Of a DNA stretch of 64,000 nucleotides, positions 1 through 12,011 are shown piece after piece. A program made the position numbers and the translations under genes. The notes beneath the pieces are model-generated. The model saw only the letters and a program-made list of their open reading frames with translations, was not told the origin of the DNA and searched no databases. The stretch's first letter is position 1; the number at the start of each line of letters is the position of its first letter. The stretch spans positions 113,400,182 through 113,464,181 of the forward strand of contig CM057466.1 of the NCBI GenBank assembly GCA_030035585.1, given 5' to 3'. The stretch comes from Dugong dugon. Lineage: Eukaryota > Chordata > Mammalia > Sirenia > Dugongidae.

Positions 1-212
1 AGAGCTTGTAACCAAAAGAAACAGATGCGGACTGGCAGTAGGCAAATGCACTGATTTTTCAGAAAATAATAATATGCTTGGTTTTGAAAACTGCAGACTG
101 GCATTTAATTTTATTCTCTCTAGAATGCTTAGGAAGAAAGAGTTAATGTCTAGACATTTGTGCAAACTTGCTAACAGGACATACCAAACTAGAAGTTATT
201 GTTGTTGTAATT

Positions 213-397
213 GATAAAGTTAACCAAACCGTTTGCTGTTGCCCTTGAGTTGATTCCGACTCATAGCCACCCTATAGGACAGAGTAGAGCTGCCCCATAG
301 GGCTTCGGAGGAGCAACTGGTGGATTGGAACTGCCAGTCTTTTGGTCAGCAGCCAAGCTCTTAACCACTGAGGCACCAGGGCTTGGATAAAGTTAAC
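213..397 (-). repeat. AfroSINE with 12-bp target-site duplication
   Basis: tRNA-derived SINE in reverse orientation, tail side at about 226 and promoter head at about 380 ('accactgaggcaccagggct'). Flanked by the direct repeat gataaagttaac at 213-224 and 386-397. Confidence 0.9.
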
Positions 398-570
398 AGA
401 CTTATAAATTAGGGGAATTGTATAGACATAGTGCATATGAACTTCAGCAAGAATATATACATTTCATATAGCCTTATGGGCAGCTTCGAAAAATGTTGGT
501 GCAATAATAGAGGTATGCAGATTTGCAATTAGATAATTGCTCAGAATGTTGATTAATGGCTAATGGTATC

Positions 571-1817
571 TGGAAGGAAGTCTTTTTTTTTTTTTTTTAA
601 TTGTACTTAAGATGAAGGTTTACAAATCATATTAGTTTCTCATTAAACAATGCACATATTGTTTTGTGACATTGGTTGCCAACCCCACGACACGTCACCA
701 CTCTCCCCTTCTCGACCTTGGGTTCCCCATTACTGCTTTCCTGTCCCCTCCTGCTTATTCATCCTTTCCCCTGGGCTGGTGTGCCCATTTAGTCTCGTTT
801 TCTTTAATGGGCCTGTCTAATCTTTGGCTGAAGGGTGAATCTCAGGAGGGACTTCAGTACTGAGTTAAAAGGGTGTCGGAGGCCATACTCTCGAGGTTTC
901 TCCAGTCTCTGTGAGACCAGTAAATCTGGTGTGTTTTTGTGAGTTAGAAATTTGTTCTACATTTGTCTCCAGCTCTGTCCAGGACCCTCTATTGTGATCT
1001 CTGTCAAGCAGTTGGTGGTGGTAGCCGGGGACCATCTAGTTGTGCTGGACTCAGTCTGGTGGAGGCTGAGATAGTTGTGTTCCAGTTGTCCTTTGGACTA
1101 ATCTTTCCCTTGTATCTTTGGTTTTCTTCATTCTCCCTTTCTCCAGACAGGGTGGGACCAGTAGAGTATCTTACGTGGCCACTCACAAGCTTTTAAAACC
1201 CCAGGTGCTACTTATCAAAGTAGGATGTAGAACATTTTCTTTATAAACTACGTTATGCCAGTTGAGCTAGATGTCCCCTGGGACCATGGTCCCCAGCCCT
1301 CAGCCCAGTAATTGGGTCCCTCAGGGAGTCTGGACTTTGCCTTGGTCAAGTTGTGCTGACTTCCCCAGTATTCTGTATTGTCTTACCCTTCACCAAAGTT
1401 ACCACTTATCTATTGTCTAGTTAGTGTTTTCCCTCCACAACCCTCCCCGCCCTAGTAACCACAAAAGATTGCTTCTTTCTCTGTAGAAACCTTTTCATCA
1501 GTTTTTATAATACAGGTCTCATACAGTATTTGTCCTTTGTGACTGACTTATTTCACTCAGAATAATGCTCTCCGGATTCATCCTTGTTGTGAGATGGTTT
1601 GCAGATTCATCATTGTTTATTGTTGCATAGTATTCCATTGTGTGTATGTACCATAGTTTGTTTATCCATTCATCTGTTGATGGGCACTTAGGTTGTTTCT
1701 ATCTTTTTGCTATTGCCAATAATGCCGCAGTGAACGTGGGTATGCATATGTCTGTTCGTGTGACAGCTCTTATTTCTCTAGGATATATTCCTAGGAGTGG
1801 GATTGGAAGGAAGTCTT
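571..1817 (-). mobile_element. 5'-truncated L1, minus strand, with TSD
   Basis: L1 read on the minus strand: T-run (its poly(A) tail) at about 584-598, a single-module 3' UTR, then the end of ORF2 (1640-1803 antisense encodes the usual L1 C-terminal region with its W-Y-I-H-T-M-E-like end). The direct repeat tggaaggaagtctt at 571-584 and 1804-1817 marks the insertion. Same subfamily group as the L1s at 12.0, 13.0, 38.1 and 39.3 kb, but with only one 3' UTR module. Confidence 0.88.
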
Positions 1818-2019
1818 CATAGCCTCTCTCACTGCTTTGGCCATGGCCCTATTTTGTTCAGTGTGTAATTTTTTAATATAGCTCTTGCCAAATACAGTGT
1901 AAGATGCAGTGCCTCTCAATTACCTGGAAAGAAGATAGAGAAAGAATGTAAAATTTGCATTGACATAAGGTAGGAGCCTGTTCCTTCCCCAATCATCGTT
2001 ATCTTACCAAATGGTATCA

Positions 2020-2740
2020 CTAACCACTGGTTGTTCAAGCCCCAAACCTAAGATACTGTAATTCTCTTTCCTTCATTCCCCAAGACACTTCATAATTAAG
2101 TCTTGTAGCTTCTACCTCAAAAATGTATTTTCAACCTGCCCTACTCTTTACATCTCCACTGCCACCACCTTGTCCAGTCATCATCTCCCTTCTGCAGGAA
2201 CCATCTATCCGACTCTGCTAGTCTTGTCCTTCTATAAATTTACTACCTGTCAGCCTTAAAGATCTTTTAAAAAAGTAAATCAAGTAGTCACACCCTGATT
2301 AAAACGCTTCAACGGATTCCTGATGTCTTTAGCATAAAGTCCAAACTCAAACAAAAATGCCATTGAGTCAGTTCCAACTGGTGTGTTGTAGAATAGAACT
2401 GCACTCCACAGGGTTTACAAGGCCTTTCTTCCCAGGTGCCTATGGGGGGGTTTGAACCACCAACCTTTCAGTTTGTAGTTGAGCAATTAACCGTCTCCAC
2501 CACCCATGGACTCCCACAGCACTGTAATTGATCTGGCCTTCGTCCTTCTGGCTCGTTTACCTCTTTGCTCCAGCAGTTCAGACCTTTTTTTCTTGATGAT
2601 GCCACATTTGTTTCTTTCTCAGCCTTTGCCATTCTCTGTTCTGAGAATTCACCTCCTTTGTTGTGTAGGTCTCAGTGCCTCAGTTTCTTCAGAGGCCTTC
2701 CTCAACCCTGTCTAAAAGTAACTTTTCCCTAGTTTACACC
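2020..2740. repeat. L2-like remnant interrupted by an AfroSINE
   Basis: Degenerate text such as 'ggccttcctcaaccc' and 'cctgatgtctttagcat' resembles the old mammalian L2/L3 families. The stretch is split by the SINE at 2346-2514. Orientation and family were not settled by eye. Confidence 0.45.
2346..2514 (-). repeat. AfroSINE, diverged
   Basis: Reverse-oriented SINE body ('cattgagtcagttccaactg') to head ('ccgtctccaccacccatgga'). More diverged than most copies here. Confidence 0.75.
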
Positions 2741-2747
2741 AGTTATT

Positions 2748-3313
2748 CTCTACCACAGTGGTCCTCAAAGTGTCATTCATGGACCGCTGGGGTTCCCCGA
2801 GATCCTTTCAGGGGCCTAGAAGATAAGTGTTTTTGTAATGATACTCTTTGGCTTCTTTACTTGGTTGACATTCGCACTAATCGTACAAAAGCAGAGGTGG
2901 GTAAAACTGCTGACATTTCAGCATGAATCAAGGCGGTGGTGGCACCAAAGAGTGAGGCTGGCTTAGCTTCATGTATTTCCCTCAGAAACAATATGTAGCA
3001 ACAGAGTGAATGCAGAAGCAGCTCTGAGAATCCAACTGTCTTCTATTACACCAGACACTGAAAAGATTTGCAAGAATGTAAAACTTTTTAAAAAAAGATT
3101 ATAGCTGTATTTCATAAAAATGTTTTTTTTGTTAACATGCAATAGGTTTATTTTTAAATGAATAAATATTCTAAAATTGCTCAGTTAATTTCTAATAAGA
3201 TAAATATCAAAAGATATAAATTACATAAACTAATGGTCTTTGTGATCCTCAGTAATATTTAAGAATATAAAGGGGTCCTGAGACTAAAATATTTCAGGAC
3301 CATTGCTCTATCA
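2748..3313. mobile_element. hAT-type DNA transposon remnant with 8-bp TSD
   Basis: Begins cagtggtcctcaaagt at 2756 and ends with the inverted form, reverse complement caatggtcctgaaat, at 3305. Flanked by ctctacca (2748-2755) and ctctatca (3306-3313), an 8-bp duplication with one mismatch, as expected for hAT elements. Internal text resembles a Charlie-group non-autonomous element; no transposase frame remains. Confidence 0.75.
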
Positions 3314-3404
3314 GTAACTCTTCTAATAATGTTTCTCATAATCTGAAATTCTTAATTTTATTTGTATATTTTCTGTACCACCCCATTATGAATATTATGC
3401 TTAA

Positions 3405-3545
3405 GAGAACTGTTTACAGAGAAGGGAATTGAGGCTTTGAGAGGTTAAGTGACTGAGAAAGAAGGTCCACCCAGCAAGTAAGTGGCAGTTGGGATTTGAA
3501 TCTACATTTATTTGAGTCCAAAGCCTACATTTCATTGTTATGCCT
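3405..3545. repeat. MIR-like SINE remnant
   Basis: The stretch 'gaggttaagtgactgag' and 'gcaagtaagtggcag' is the conserved core of mammalian-wide MIR elements. Confidence 0.6.
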
Positions 3546-4638
3546 TGATAAATACAAAGCCCTTCATATGGGTTAATTTATTTATCCAACAGATATTTTG
3601 AAAGCACTTGTTGTGACCGTGCTAGGTGCTGGGGATACGAAGTTGAATAACGGAGACGTGAGTTTTGCCTTTGCTCTTCAAACTCTTCAAGTCCGCTTCC
3701 TGTGATGGTGGTGGTGGTTGTGTGCCATTGAGTCGATTCCGAGATGGTGGAAACATGGTTTTTGTCAGCAAATGACAGGCAGTTGATGGAATCTCAGCTT
3801 CCTAGAGAAAATGATGTCAAAACTGAAACCTGAAGAAATGACTAGGAGTAGGCGCTCTCAGAACACATTTCTTGAAGTAATAGTTTAGGGCATGAAGGAA
3901 GCCTCATCTCTAAGTGGTGAGAGGCACTTATTGAGTACCTGCTCTGTGCCTGACACTATCCTGAGGATATAAAGATGAATGCAGTAGAATTTTTTCATCG
4001 TAATTATTTTAGTTTATAGTTAATAAAATAAGCAGTAATGTGACCTTGATGGAAGCCACATTTTGAAATCTTGTATGACTTCCATCAGGTTCCCCCCCAC
4101 CACCCCCAGCAGACTGGTACAAAAATTTTCTCCATAGTTTATAGCTTTGCTTGGCCTCCTGCTAAGTTTCTTTTTGCTGTTGGAGGGGTATTTGTAATAC
4201 TTAGTTCATTTCCAGAGAGCTGAAACGGGCAAACCTTGAGCCAAATGAATGAACGAGTCTCTTCTTGCTCAGATTACCAGTTCAGGCCATTTTAGATTTT
4301 CTTAGATGAATGTTAGGAATGCTATACGCTTCCCTCCAGGGAGGGGACTACTAGAATAAACTAGGAATAGTAGACCTTTAACTTTTTATAGGTCAGCAGG
4401 AGGTGTAGTGTCCTCAGGTTTTAAGGTGATGAAATGGAGTGCTCCTTTGCTTCAACAGGCAAAACTAGGTACTGTTGGTGGACGGTGAATAAGGAGAGAT
4501 AGAGTTCTGCTTAAAACAATAATTTTCTAACATCAGGTACATAAGGATGACAAGGTTTCTTTGTAAAGAAACACCTCGAGTCTCCATAATTGAACTCTTT
4601 AGGTAGGCAGAAGCTTGGAGTATTTAGTATTTTGAGGG
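3546..4638. other. Upstream intron; only repeat scraps
   Basis: No exon was recognised. It holds MIR/L2-like scraps at about 3585-3660 and 3910-3985 ('attgagtacctgctctgtgcc'-type text) and a 40-bp antisense AfroSINE fragment at about 3708-3748. The rest looks unique. Confidence 0.5.
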
Positions 4639-4845
4639 AAGTATGGTGCAATGGTTAAGCCTTGGGCTGCTAACTGAAAAGTCAGTGGTTGGAACCCCCA
4701 GCTGCTCTGAGGGAGGAAGATGTGACAGTCTGTTTCCATAAAGATTTACAGCCTTGGAAACCCCATGGGGTGGTTCTGCTCAGTCCTGTAGGGTCACTAT
4801 GAGTCAGAATTGACTCAAAGGCAACAGGTTTGCTTTTTGGTTTTA
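4639..4845 (+). repeat. AfroSINE, plus strand
   Basis: Head 'tggtgcaatggttaagcc' near 4643, body 'acagccttggaaacccc', end 'tatgagtcagaattgactc' then a T-rich tail. Full length but diverged. Confidence 0.85.
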
Positions 4846-5601
4846 TGATTAGATAACTTCGAAAGCTTCTATGATCCTGGAGGCGAGTAGTAAGCTAACA
4901 TGGGTTCAGAATCTTGGTCTTTTACCAAAGCTAGGTTTACAGAAAATTGAGTGGATAATATAGACAGTTCTCATATACTTGGTCTCTCCCCCTTTCCTTA
5001 TTATTAACATCTTGCAGTAGTATGGCACATTTGTTACAATTGATGAACCAATATTGGTACATTGTTATTAACTAAAGCCCATAGATTACATTAGGGTTCA
5101 CAATTTGTGTTGTACAGTTCTAAGGGTTTTGATAAATGCATAATACCATGTACCCACCATTACAGTATCATGCAGAATAGTTTTGCTGTCCTTAAAATCC
5201 CCTGTGCTTGGCCTATTCATCCTTACCCCTCCCTTCAAACCCCTGGCAACCACTGATCTTTTTACTATCTATAGTTTTGTGTTATTCAGAATGTCGTATA
5301 CTTGGAATCATACAGTACGTACCCCTTTCAAACTGGTTTCTTTCACTTAGCAATATGCATTTAAGGTGCTTCCAAATCTTTCTGTGTCTTGATAGGTCAT
5401 TTATTGAATAATATTCCATTGCGTGGATGGACCACAGTTTATCCATTCACCTATTGAACATTTTGGTTGCTTTGACAATTTTGAATAAAACTGCAATAAA
5501 CATTCTTGTGTAGGTTTTTGTGACGACATAAGTTTTCAACTCATTTGGGTAAATGCTTAGAAGTGAGATTGCTGGATCCTATGATAAGCTTATGTTTAGC
5601 T

Positions 5602-5816
5602 TTGTAAGAAAGGAGCATTGGTGGCGCAGTGATTAAGCGCTTGGCTACTAACTGAACGGTCGGCTTTTCCAACCTACCTGCCATTCCACAAAGGAAAAAA
5701 TGTGGGCTTCTGTAAAGATTACAGCCTTGGAAACACTATGGGGCAGTTCTACTCTGTGCTGTAGGGTTGTTATGAGTTGGAATTGACTCGATAGCAATGG
5801 GTAGCATTGTAAGAAA
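5602..5816 (+). repeat. AfroSINE, plus strand, with TSD
   Basis: SINE 5612-5806, head 'attggtggcgcagtgattaag'-like. Flanked by ttgtaagaaa at 5602-5611 and 5807-5816, inserted into the old minus L1. Confidence 0.9.
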
Positions 5817-6300
5817 CTGCCACAATGTCTTTTAAAGTGGCTGTAACATTTTTCATTCCCACCAGCAATGAATGAAAGTTGCTGTTGCTCCACATCCTCA
5901 TCAGCATTTGGTATTATCAGTGTTGTTTGGATTTTATCCATTCGAATAGTTGTGTAATGGTATCTCATTTTAATTTGCAGTTTTCTAATGACATATGATA
6001 CTGAGTATCTTTTCATGCACTTGTTTGCCATATGGCTACCTTCTTTGGTGAGGGATCATATATCTTTTTATTATTGAGTTATAGACATTCTTATTTAGCT
6101 GAATATGGACTTTTTGACTTTCCTATTTACTCGTTGAATGATATCTTTTGATGAAATAAGTTCCTAATCTTAATGTTGCCCCATTTATCAGTCTTTTCCT
6201 TTATTCTTAGTACTTTTGTGATGTATTTAAGGAACTTTTGATAACTGTATCCATGTGGATAGCCAATCAATATGCAGTATTTATTGAGAAATCAGGTGAT

Positions 6301-6836
6301 TATACAGGTTGTCCCTGATTTACGTTGGGGTTCCATTCTGACGACTCCATCATAAGTTGGTTCTGAACATACGTCAATACCCTATTTTTTTTTTTTTTTT
6401 AGTTTTCATTATTACCTTTTCTTATCAGTATTTTTTTAAATCTGATTTTTATTTGTCTTCGGGGATTGGAAACATTACGTATAAACTTCCTCATTATTTC
6501 TTTCTTCTTTAGCCTTTCTTTCCTCTTCAAAATTCTTTAAGTCCTGATGTGTCCATTCCCCTTCTTCATGAACTATGAGCTGTTCCACATCAGCAATATC
6601 AAGTTTTAATTTCGTGTTCTTGCCATAGGGATGATTTTTCCACCAATCTCTTCCATCATATTATCCTGATCAAGTGCTTGGAGCATGTTCACATAACTTA
6701 GCAATTTTTTCCATATCCTCTGCATGCATTTTTCTGTAACTTCCTCCCAGGAAGATGCAGTGTTCAGATACACTGAAGTTTGTAAGTGTGGTTCATTGTA
6801 ACTCGAATATATTGTAAGTTGATGACTACTTGTATA
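6301..6836 (-). mobile_element. Tigger/pogo-like DNA transposon remnant
   Basis: Left end tatacaggttgtccctgatt and the reverse complement of the right end tatacaagtagtcatcaact are imperfect terminal inverted repeats starting with TA. The minus strand between about 6470 and 6605 still reads the end of a Tigger-type transposase, an acidic segment containing D-V-E-Q-L-I-V-H-E-E and ending before a stop; the family's C-terminus has the same type of E-E-L-T-N-E-D-L signature. Internally deleted and broken. It sits inside the old L1 and shares its left terminus with the element at 63233. Confidence 0.65.
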
Positions 6837-6911
6837 TGTGAAGGATTGTTTCTGTACACGATTATGCTCTTTTTATTTTTTCTACTCAGTATCGCACTAT
6901 TTTAATTACTC
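6737..6911 (+). repeat. Left arm of a 175-bp inverted repeat
   Basis: Reverse-complementary to 7127-7301 with no indel and about four mismatches by eye. It comprises the last 100 bp of the Tigger-like element plus 75 bp of the flanking L1. Confidence 0.92.
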
Positions 6912-7126
6912 TATGCTTAGTCTGAGTCTTGATATCTGGTAGTTTAAGTCGGCCAGCCTTGTTTTTTCTTTTTTTGTGATTATAGTGATTATTCTTGGTG
7001 CTTTGCACTTTCATATAAATTTTAGAATCAGCTTGTCAATTTTCACCAAGAAACTTGCTGGGATCTTGATTGGATTGGATTTAATCTATCCTTCAGTTTG
7101 GGGAGAAATAACATCTTTATAACCTT

Positions 7127-7301
7127 GAGTAATTAAGATAGTGCGATACTGAGTAGAAAAAATAAAAAGAACATAATCGTGTACAGAAACAATCCTTCAC
7201 ATATACAAGGAGTCATCAACTTACAATATATTCGAATTACAATGAACCACACTTACAAACTTCAGTGTATCTGAACACTGCATCTTCCTGGGAGGAAGTT
7301 A
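7127..7301 (-). repeat. Right arm of a 175-bp inverted repeat
   Basis: Inverted copy of 6737-6911, 215 bp away. It interrupts L1 ORF2 text: left of it the L1 stops after 'tttataaccttgagt', right of it the L1 resumes at 'aatgaatgggtgttgaattt', which in an intact L1 lies several hundred bases further. Confidence 0.92.
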
Positions 7302-7750
7302 TAATGAATGGGTGTTGAATTTTATCAAATGTTTATTTTGCATTTATTTAGGTGATCATGTGATTTTTCTTCTTTATTCTGTTAATGAGGTGAATTACAT
7401 TGATTTTTCTAATGTTAAGCCATCTTTGCATTCCTGGAGTAAAACAAACTTGTTGTGGTGTATATCTATAGTTGATTTACAAATTCTTTATGATGTTTGC
7501 ATCCATGTATCTTTTTATGTCTGTAGCTTTTGTAATGATGGCCTCACTTTTTCCTGACATTGTAAATTGTGCTTTTTCTTTCTTTTTTTTTCTTTGTCTT
7601 GCCAGGGTTTATCAATTTTATTATTTCAAAGAGTCAAGTTTTGACATACAATTCAACTTGTACATATTTGTTTTATCACTAATTCCTTCTCTTCATGTCT
7701 TTCCTTCTGTTTCCTTCAGGTTTGGTTTCTTTTTTAAAAACATTACTTCA

Positions 7751-7882
7751 AAAAACAAAACCTGTTGCTGTTGACCCTATTGTGACTCATAGTGACCCTA
7801 TATACGACAGTGTAGAACTGCCCCATAGGGTTTCCAAGGAGCAGCTGGTAGATTCGAGCTGCCAACCTTTTGGTTAGCAGTA
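7751..7882 (-). repeat. AfroSINE, minus strand, head missing
   Basis: 'aaacctgttgctgttgaccc' to 'ccttttggttagcagta'; the promoter head is lost. Confidence 0.85.
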
Positions 7883-7970
7883 TGCATACTTAAATAATTT
7901 TCAGCCTTTCTTGTTTTCTAATATATGCATTTAAGTCTTCAAATTTACAGTTTTAACTGTATCCCAAGTT

Positions 7971-8831
7971 TTGATATGGGATATATATATAATTTTTTAA
8001 AATAATATTTTACTATGTTTTTGGTCAAAGTTTACACAACAAGATAGTTCCTGTTTGACAATTTCCATACAAATTGTTCAGTGACATTAGTTACATTTTC
8101 CACAGTATGTCAACATTCTCTTTGTGTTCTGGTTGTTCCATTTCCAGTGCTCTAAATTCCCTACCTTCTTATCTTCTCAACTTTGCTTTCCAGTACATGT
8201 TGACCTTTTGGTCCATGCATACGTTTTTTTAGTAGAGCACCATTCTTCTGGTCTCAGGGTAGATAAGGTTGTGGCTCTTGTAGGCTGTCAGCCTTGAAGA
8301 TTTGTTTCTTCTCTGACATTTTTTTTTACCTTCTTATTTTTTTTTCCTCCTGATGAGTGGAGACCAATAGTTGTGTTGTAGGTAGTGGCTCGCAAGCTTT
8401 CAAGACCCTAGATGCTACTCACTTCACTGAGATGCAGAACATGAACTCTGTGAACTATATTATGCCAATTGACTGAATTATCCCATGAGACTATGGTCCT
8501 AAGCCTTCAAACCTAGAAAACCAATTTCGGAATGTGTTTGGTTATGTTTGAGGAGTATCTGTAGTTGTGTCTTCATTGAATGTATGTGCCTGCATGCACA
8601 TGTTTGTATTTACATGTACATATAGATAGTTCTTTCTGTTCTCACATATGTATACACCTGTACCTACCCGTATAGCTATATGCCTATACCCATCTGTATG
8701 TGATCGTAGACTTTTTTGGTCTTTGTTGGAGTTGTTACCATCTTATATATGTCAGATTCTCTAGTACAGGCATTTTTTCTCTTAAGCACTTCTCAGCGAT
8801 ATCTTATATTTTGGTCATGCTGTTGATATGG
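7971..8831 (-). mobile_element. L1 3' end, minus strand, inserted in old L1
   Basis: T-rich start near 7988, then the same order of 3' UTR landmarks as the other L1 tails here ('gcaagctttcaagacccta', 'gagactatggtcctaagcc'). ttgatatgg flanks it at 7971-7979 and 8823-8831, and the older L1 text continues directly across. Confidence 0.65.
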
Positions 8832-9631
8832 TATATTTTTATCTTCATCCATTTCAAGGTATTTCCTAATTTCCATCTTCTTTGACTCATAAGTTACCCA
8901 AAAGGGTGTGGCTTAATTTCCAAACATTTGGGGACTTTTAAATTGCCTTTTGTTTTGTTTTGATTTCTAGTCTAATTGCTTTTTTATCAGAGAACATACG
9001 TTGAATTATTTTAATCATTTGAAACTTGCCAAGGCTTGTTTCATGTTCTGTGGCTGTAGTTGGTAATGTTCCTTGTGTACTTGTTGGTAACGTTCCATGT
9101 GAAAAGGGTACACATTGTGTTGTTGGGTGCAATGTTATATGTATATATAGTGAATCTTTATTATTATTTTTTGTTATTGCTCTCTGTTTTCTGTCAATTA
9201 CTCATAAAAGTGTATTAAAGTCTCCCACTATGATTGTAAATTTGTCTATTTCTCCTGTATTTCTGTTAATTATTGCGTATATATTTTGAACCTATGTTAT
9301 TAAGCATATAAATTTAGAGATGTTGTATCTTCCCAAGGTATTAACCTTTTTTATCGTTATGAAAGATCTGTCTTTATCTGTAGTAATGCTTTTTGCATCA
9401 AAGTGTACTTTGTCTGCTATTAGCATAGCTGCAGCACCTCTGCTGCCTAGGTTAGTGTTAGAATGGTATTTTTTTTCCCATTCTTTATTTTCAGTCCTAT
9501 TTTTATATATAAATTGTGTCTTGCAAGCAACATGTAGTTGGCGTTGCCCTCCTCCCTTTTTTTAGAATAGTTTGATAAACTTTGTGTTTTAATTGACATG
9601 TTGCGTCTGTTACACTTAAGGCAATTTTTGA

Positions 9632-9994
9632 TATACACCTTCTCCTCACTTACTATCTCGTTAGCTGACATTTCATATTTATGACAATAGTAAAAAATCT
9701 ACTATCCGACTATTTTGCACATTAACGATGTACATCTGGCAGTAACGAACACTGAAGTTTGAGGTGAGAGTAACACTGGCTTTAATGGTTAAGGTTATGT
9801 GTCAACTTGGCTAGATCATGATTCTCAGTGGTTTGGCAGTTATGTAATGATATAATTTGGCAGTTATATAATGATGTAGTCATCTTCCATTTTGTGATCT
9901 GATATGGTCATCCTCCATTTTCACACGACACTGATTTCACATAATGATGTGGTTTTTGGAACCTCACCATGTCGATAAGTGAGGAGAGGGTATA
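9632..9994. mobile_element. MITE copy 1 (TA target, short inverted ends)
   Basis: About 360 bp. Left end tatacaccttctcctcactta; reverse complement of the right end tataccctctcctcactta. No coding capacity. The same element occurs at 53416-53763. It interrupts the old minus L1. Family not identified; pogo/Tigger-derived is likely from the TA target and ends. Confidence 0.65.
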
Positions 9995-10089
9995 TTTGAT
10001 TTATATCTAACATCTCGTTATTAGTTTTCTACTTGAGTCACCCGTTTTTTCTTCCCTTTTCTTTTGGTTCAATAAAGTATTTTTCCTGT

Positions 10090-10620
10090 TTAATTTTTTT
10101 ATTTTTTGTTGTTGTTGAGAATATACACAGCAGAACATACACCAATTCAACAATTCCTGTGTGTACAATTTTGTGACATTGATTATGTTCTTAAAATTGT
10201 GGAACCATTCTCACCCTCCTTTTCCAAATTGTTCCTATCCCATTAACATAAACTTAACTGCCCCCTAAGTTTCCTATTTAATCTTTCTAGTGGCTGTTGT
10301 CAGTTTGAACTCATAGATGGTTGTTAAAAGGAAGAAATGGAATATGTGGCCAATTACCTCTCTGAACAGCTGCATCCTTTGCCATGAGACAAGAAAAACT
10401 GGATGGGCTTGGCTACCATTACTAAACAGTTTAATCAAAGATTCTATAAAAGAATCCTGATCAACAGGGAGAAAATGTAGAACAGGATTTCAAATTCTTA
10501 TGGACTCCGGATTTTCTGGAGCCATGAAGGCTAGATGAACCCCTGAAACTATTGCCCTGCAATAATCTTTAAACCTTAAACCCAAAATATCCCCTGAAGT
10601 CTTTTTAAAATCAGTAAAGT
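10090..10620. mobile_element. LINE 3' UTR insertion with 5' inversion
   Basis: 10090-10324 is a LINE 3' end in minus orientation (T-rich start, then 'gagaatatacacagcagaac'). 10325-10620 reads as LINE 3' UTR in plus orientation: 'attgccctgcaataatcttt' is matched by 'attgccctgagatactcttt' in the plus element near 20595. This head-to-head arrangement fits twin priming. Boundaries are approximate. Confidence 0.5.
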
Positions 10621-11557
10621 ACTTCTTAAATTTTATTCATCCCTCTCCATTAGCCTGTTACTTATACATTCTTTTACTATTCTTTAGTGATTAACTTAGA
10701 GAATACAATGTGATTCTTGACATATTACAATTTAATATAAATCAGCACTTTCACCACTTCCCAGAAAATACGAGGACCTTTGATCACTTTAATTCTATTT
10801 ACTGCCCTCTCCCTATGCCTTTTGTAGTATTATTGTCATGCATTTTAATTATACATAAATCTTAGCCCTCACAAGACTTTATTATTGTTATTATTTTTAA
10901 TTGTTAACTACATGTTACATAAATTTACCAATTATGGTATGTGGTAAACTACACATAACATAAAATTTACAGTCGTAACTAGTTTATACAGTTCATTGGC
11001 ATTAAGTACATCACCATGTTGTGCAACCACCACCACTATCTAGTGTTACAACTTTTCATCACCCCAAACAGAAACCCTGCACCCATTAAGCAGCTATTTT
11101 AGCTGGCTACAGAATTCTAGGTTGGATGTTATTTTCTTTTAGCCTTTAAAGATGACATTCCAGTGTATTCTGGCTCTCATCGATCTGTTGGGAAGCCAAC
11201 TGTCAGTCTTGTGTTTGCTTTTTGAAAGTAGTGTGCCCCCTTTTCCCCTGTTCCCCTCCTATCTGCTTTTAGAAATTTATCTTTGGTTTTCAACAGTTTA
11301 ACTACAATGGGTCTAGATAAGGTTTTCTTTGCATTTATCTTGAGGGAGTTCATAGAACTTCTTGAATCTGTGGATTCGTATCTTTAATTAGTTTTGGAAA
11401 CTTCTCAGCCATTATGTGTTCAAACAGTGTTCCTACCACATATTCTTTCATTCCCCACCTCTGTGGTTCAAGTTACATGTGTTTTAGACTTTTTTATTGG
11501 TTGCTGTGTATTTCCTACTGTTTTTGGTCTGCATTTTGCAATTATTTCATTATTGAA

Positions 11558-11762
11558 GGAGCCCTGGTGGTGCATTGGTTAAGCACTTGGCTACTAATTG
11601 AAAGATTGGCTGTTTGAACCCACTAGCTGCTCCAAGGGAGAAAGATGTGGTAGTCTACTTCCATAAAGATCACAGCCTTGGAAACCCTGTCGGCCAGTTC
11701 TACTGTGTCCTATAGGGTCTCTATGAGTTGGAATCGACTTGACAGCAACAGGTTTGGTTTTT
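11558..11762 (+). repeat. AfroSINE, plus strand, full length
   Basis: From 'ggagccctggtggtgcattg' through the tRNA-like head and body to 'ggaatcgacttgacagcaac' and a T-rich tail. Confidence 0.92.
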
Positions 11763-11775
11763 ATCTAGGACAGGA

Positions 11776-11960
11776 GTTGGTAAACTTTCTTTGTAAGGGT
11801 CCAAATAGTAAACATTTTAGGCTTTGTGGGTCATAAGTTATCTGTGGCAACTACTTAACTCTGTTATTGTCATTTGAAGCAGCCATAGGTAATACGTAAG
11901 CCAGCAGCCTTGGCTGTTTCAGTACAACTTTGTTTTCAAAAACAGGCTGGGCCATAGTCA
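11776..11960. mobile_element. hAT-type MITE remnant
   Basis: 'caggagttggtaaactttct', 'ggctttgtgggtcat' and 'caactttgttttcaaaaaca' match a well known mammalian hAT non-autonomous family in order. Exact family name not claimed. Confidence 0.6.
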
Positions 11961-12011
11961 ACTCCCAATCTAGTGGAAAAGACAGGAATAGAGAAGAAAG
12001 TTGCCTACTTG

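Larger units (their letters stand above)
4955..11550 (-). mobile_element. Old L1 mosaic, minus strand
   Basis: Reading the minus strand, blocks of an ancient L1 run from its 3' UTR (about 4955-5600) through ORF2 (antisense frames at 5648-6031; recognisable ORF2 text at 6838-7970 and 8823-9630) into more 5' sequence (about 10621-11550). The copy is cut by an AfroSINE (5612), a Tigger-like element (6301), an inverted duplication with deletion (7127), an AfroSINE (7751), a younger L1 tail (about 7985), a MITE (9632) and another LINE-tail insertion (about 10090). Whether it is one or several old insertions cannot be settled by eye. Confidence 0.7.

Noticed and set aside
2506..2926. Possible upstream coding exon (open frames starting M-D-S-H and M-P-Q-F)
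   Set aside because: The stretch is AfroSINE, L2-like and hAT text; no splice sites or zinc-finger linker features. The missing first exon of ZNF236 was not found here.
5648..6031. 127-codon minus-strand frame as a gene
   Set aside because: Antisense L1 ORF2 remnant joined with AfroSINE text.
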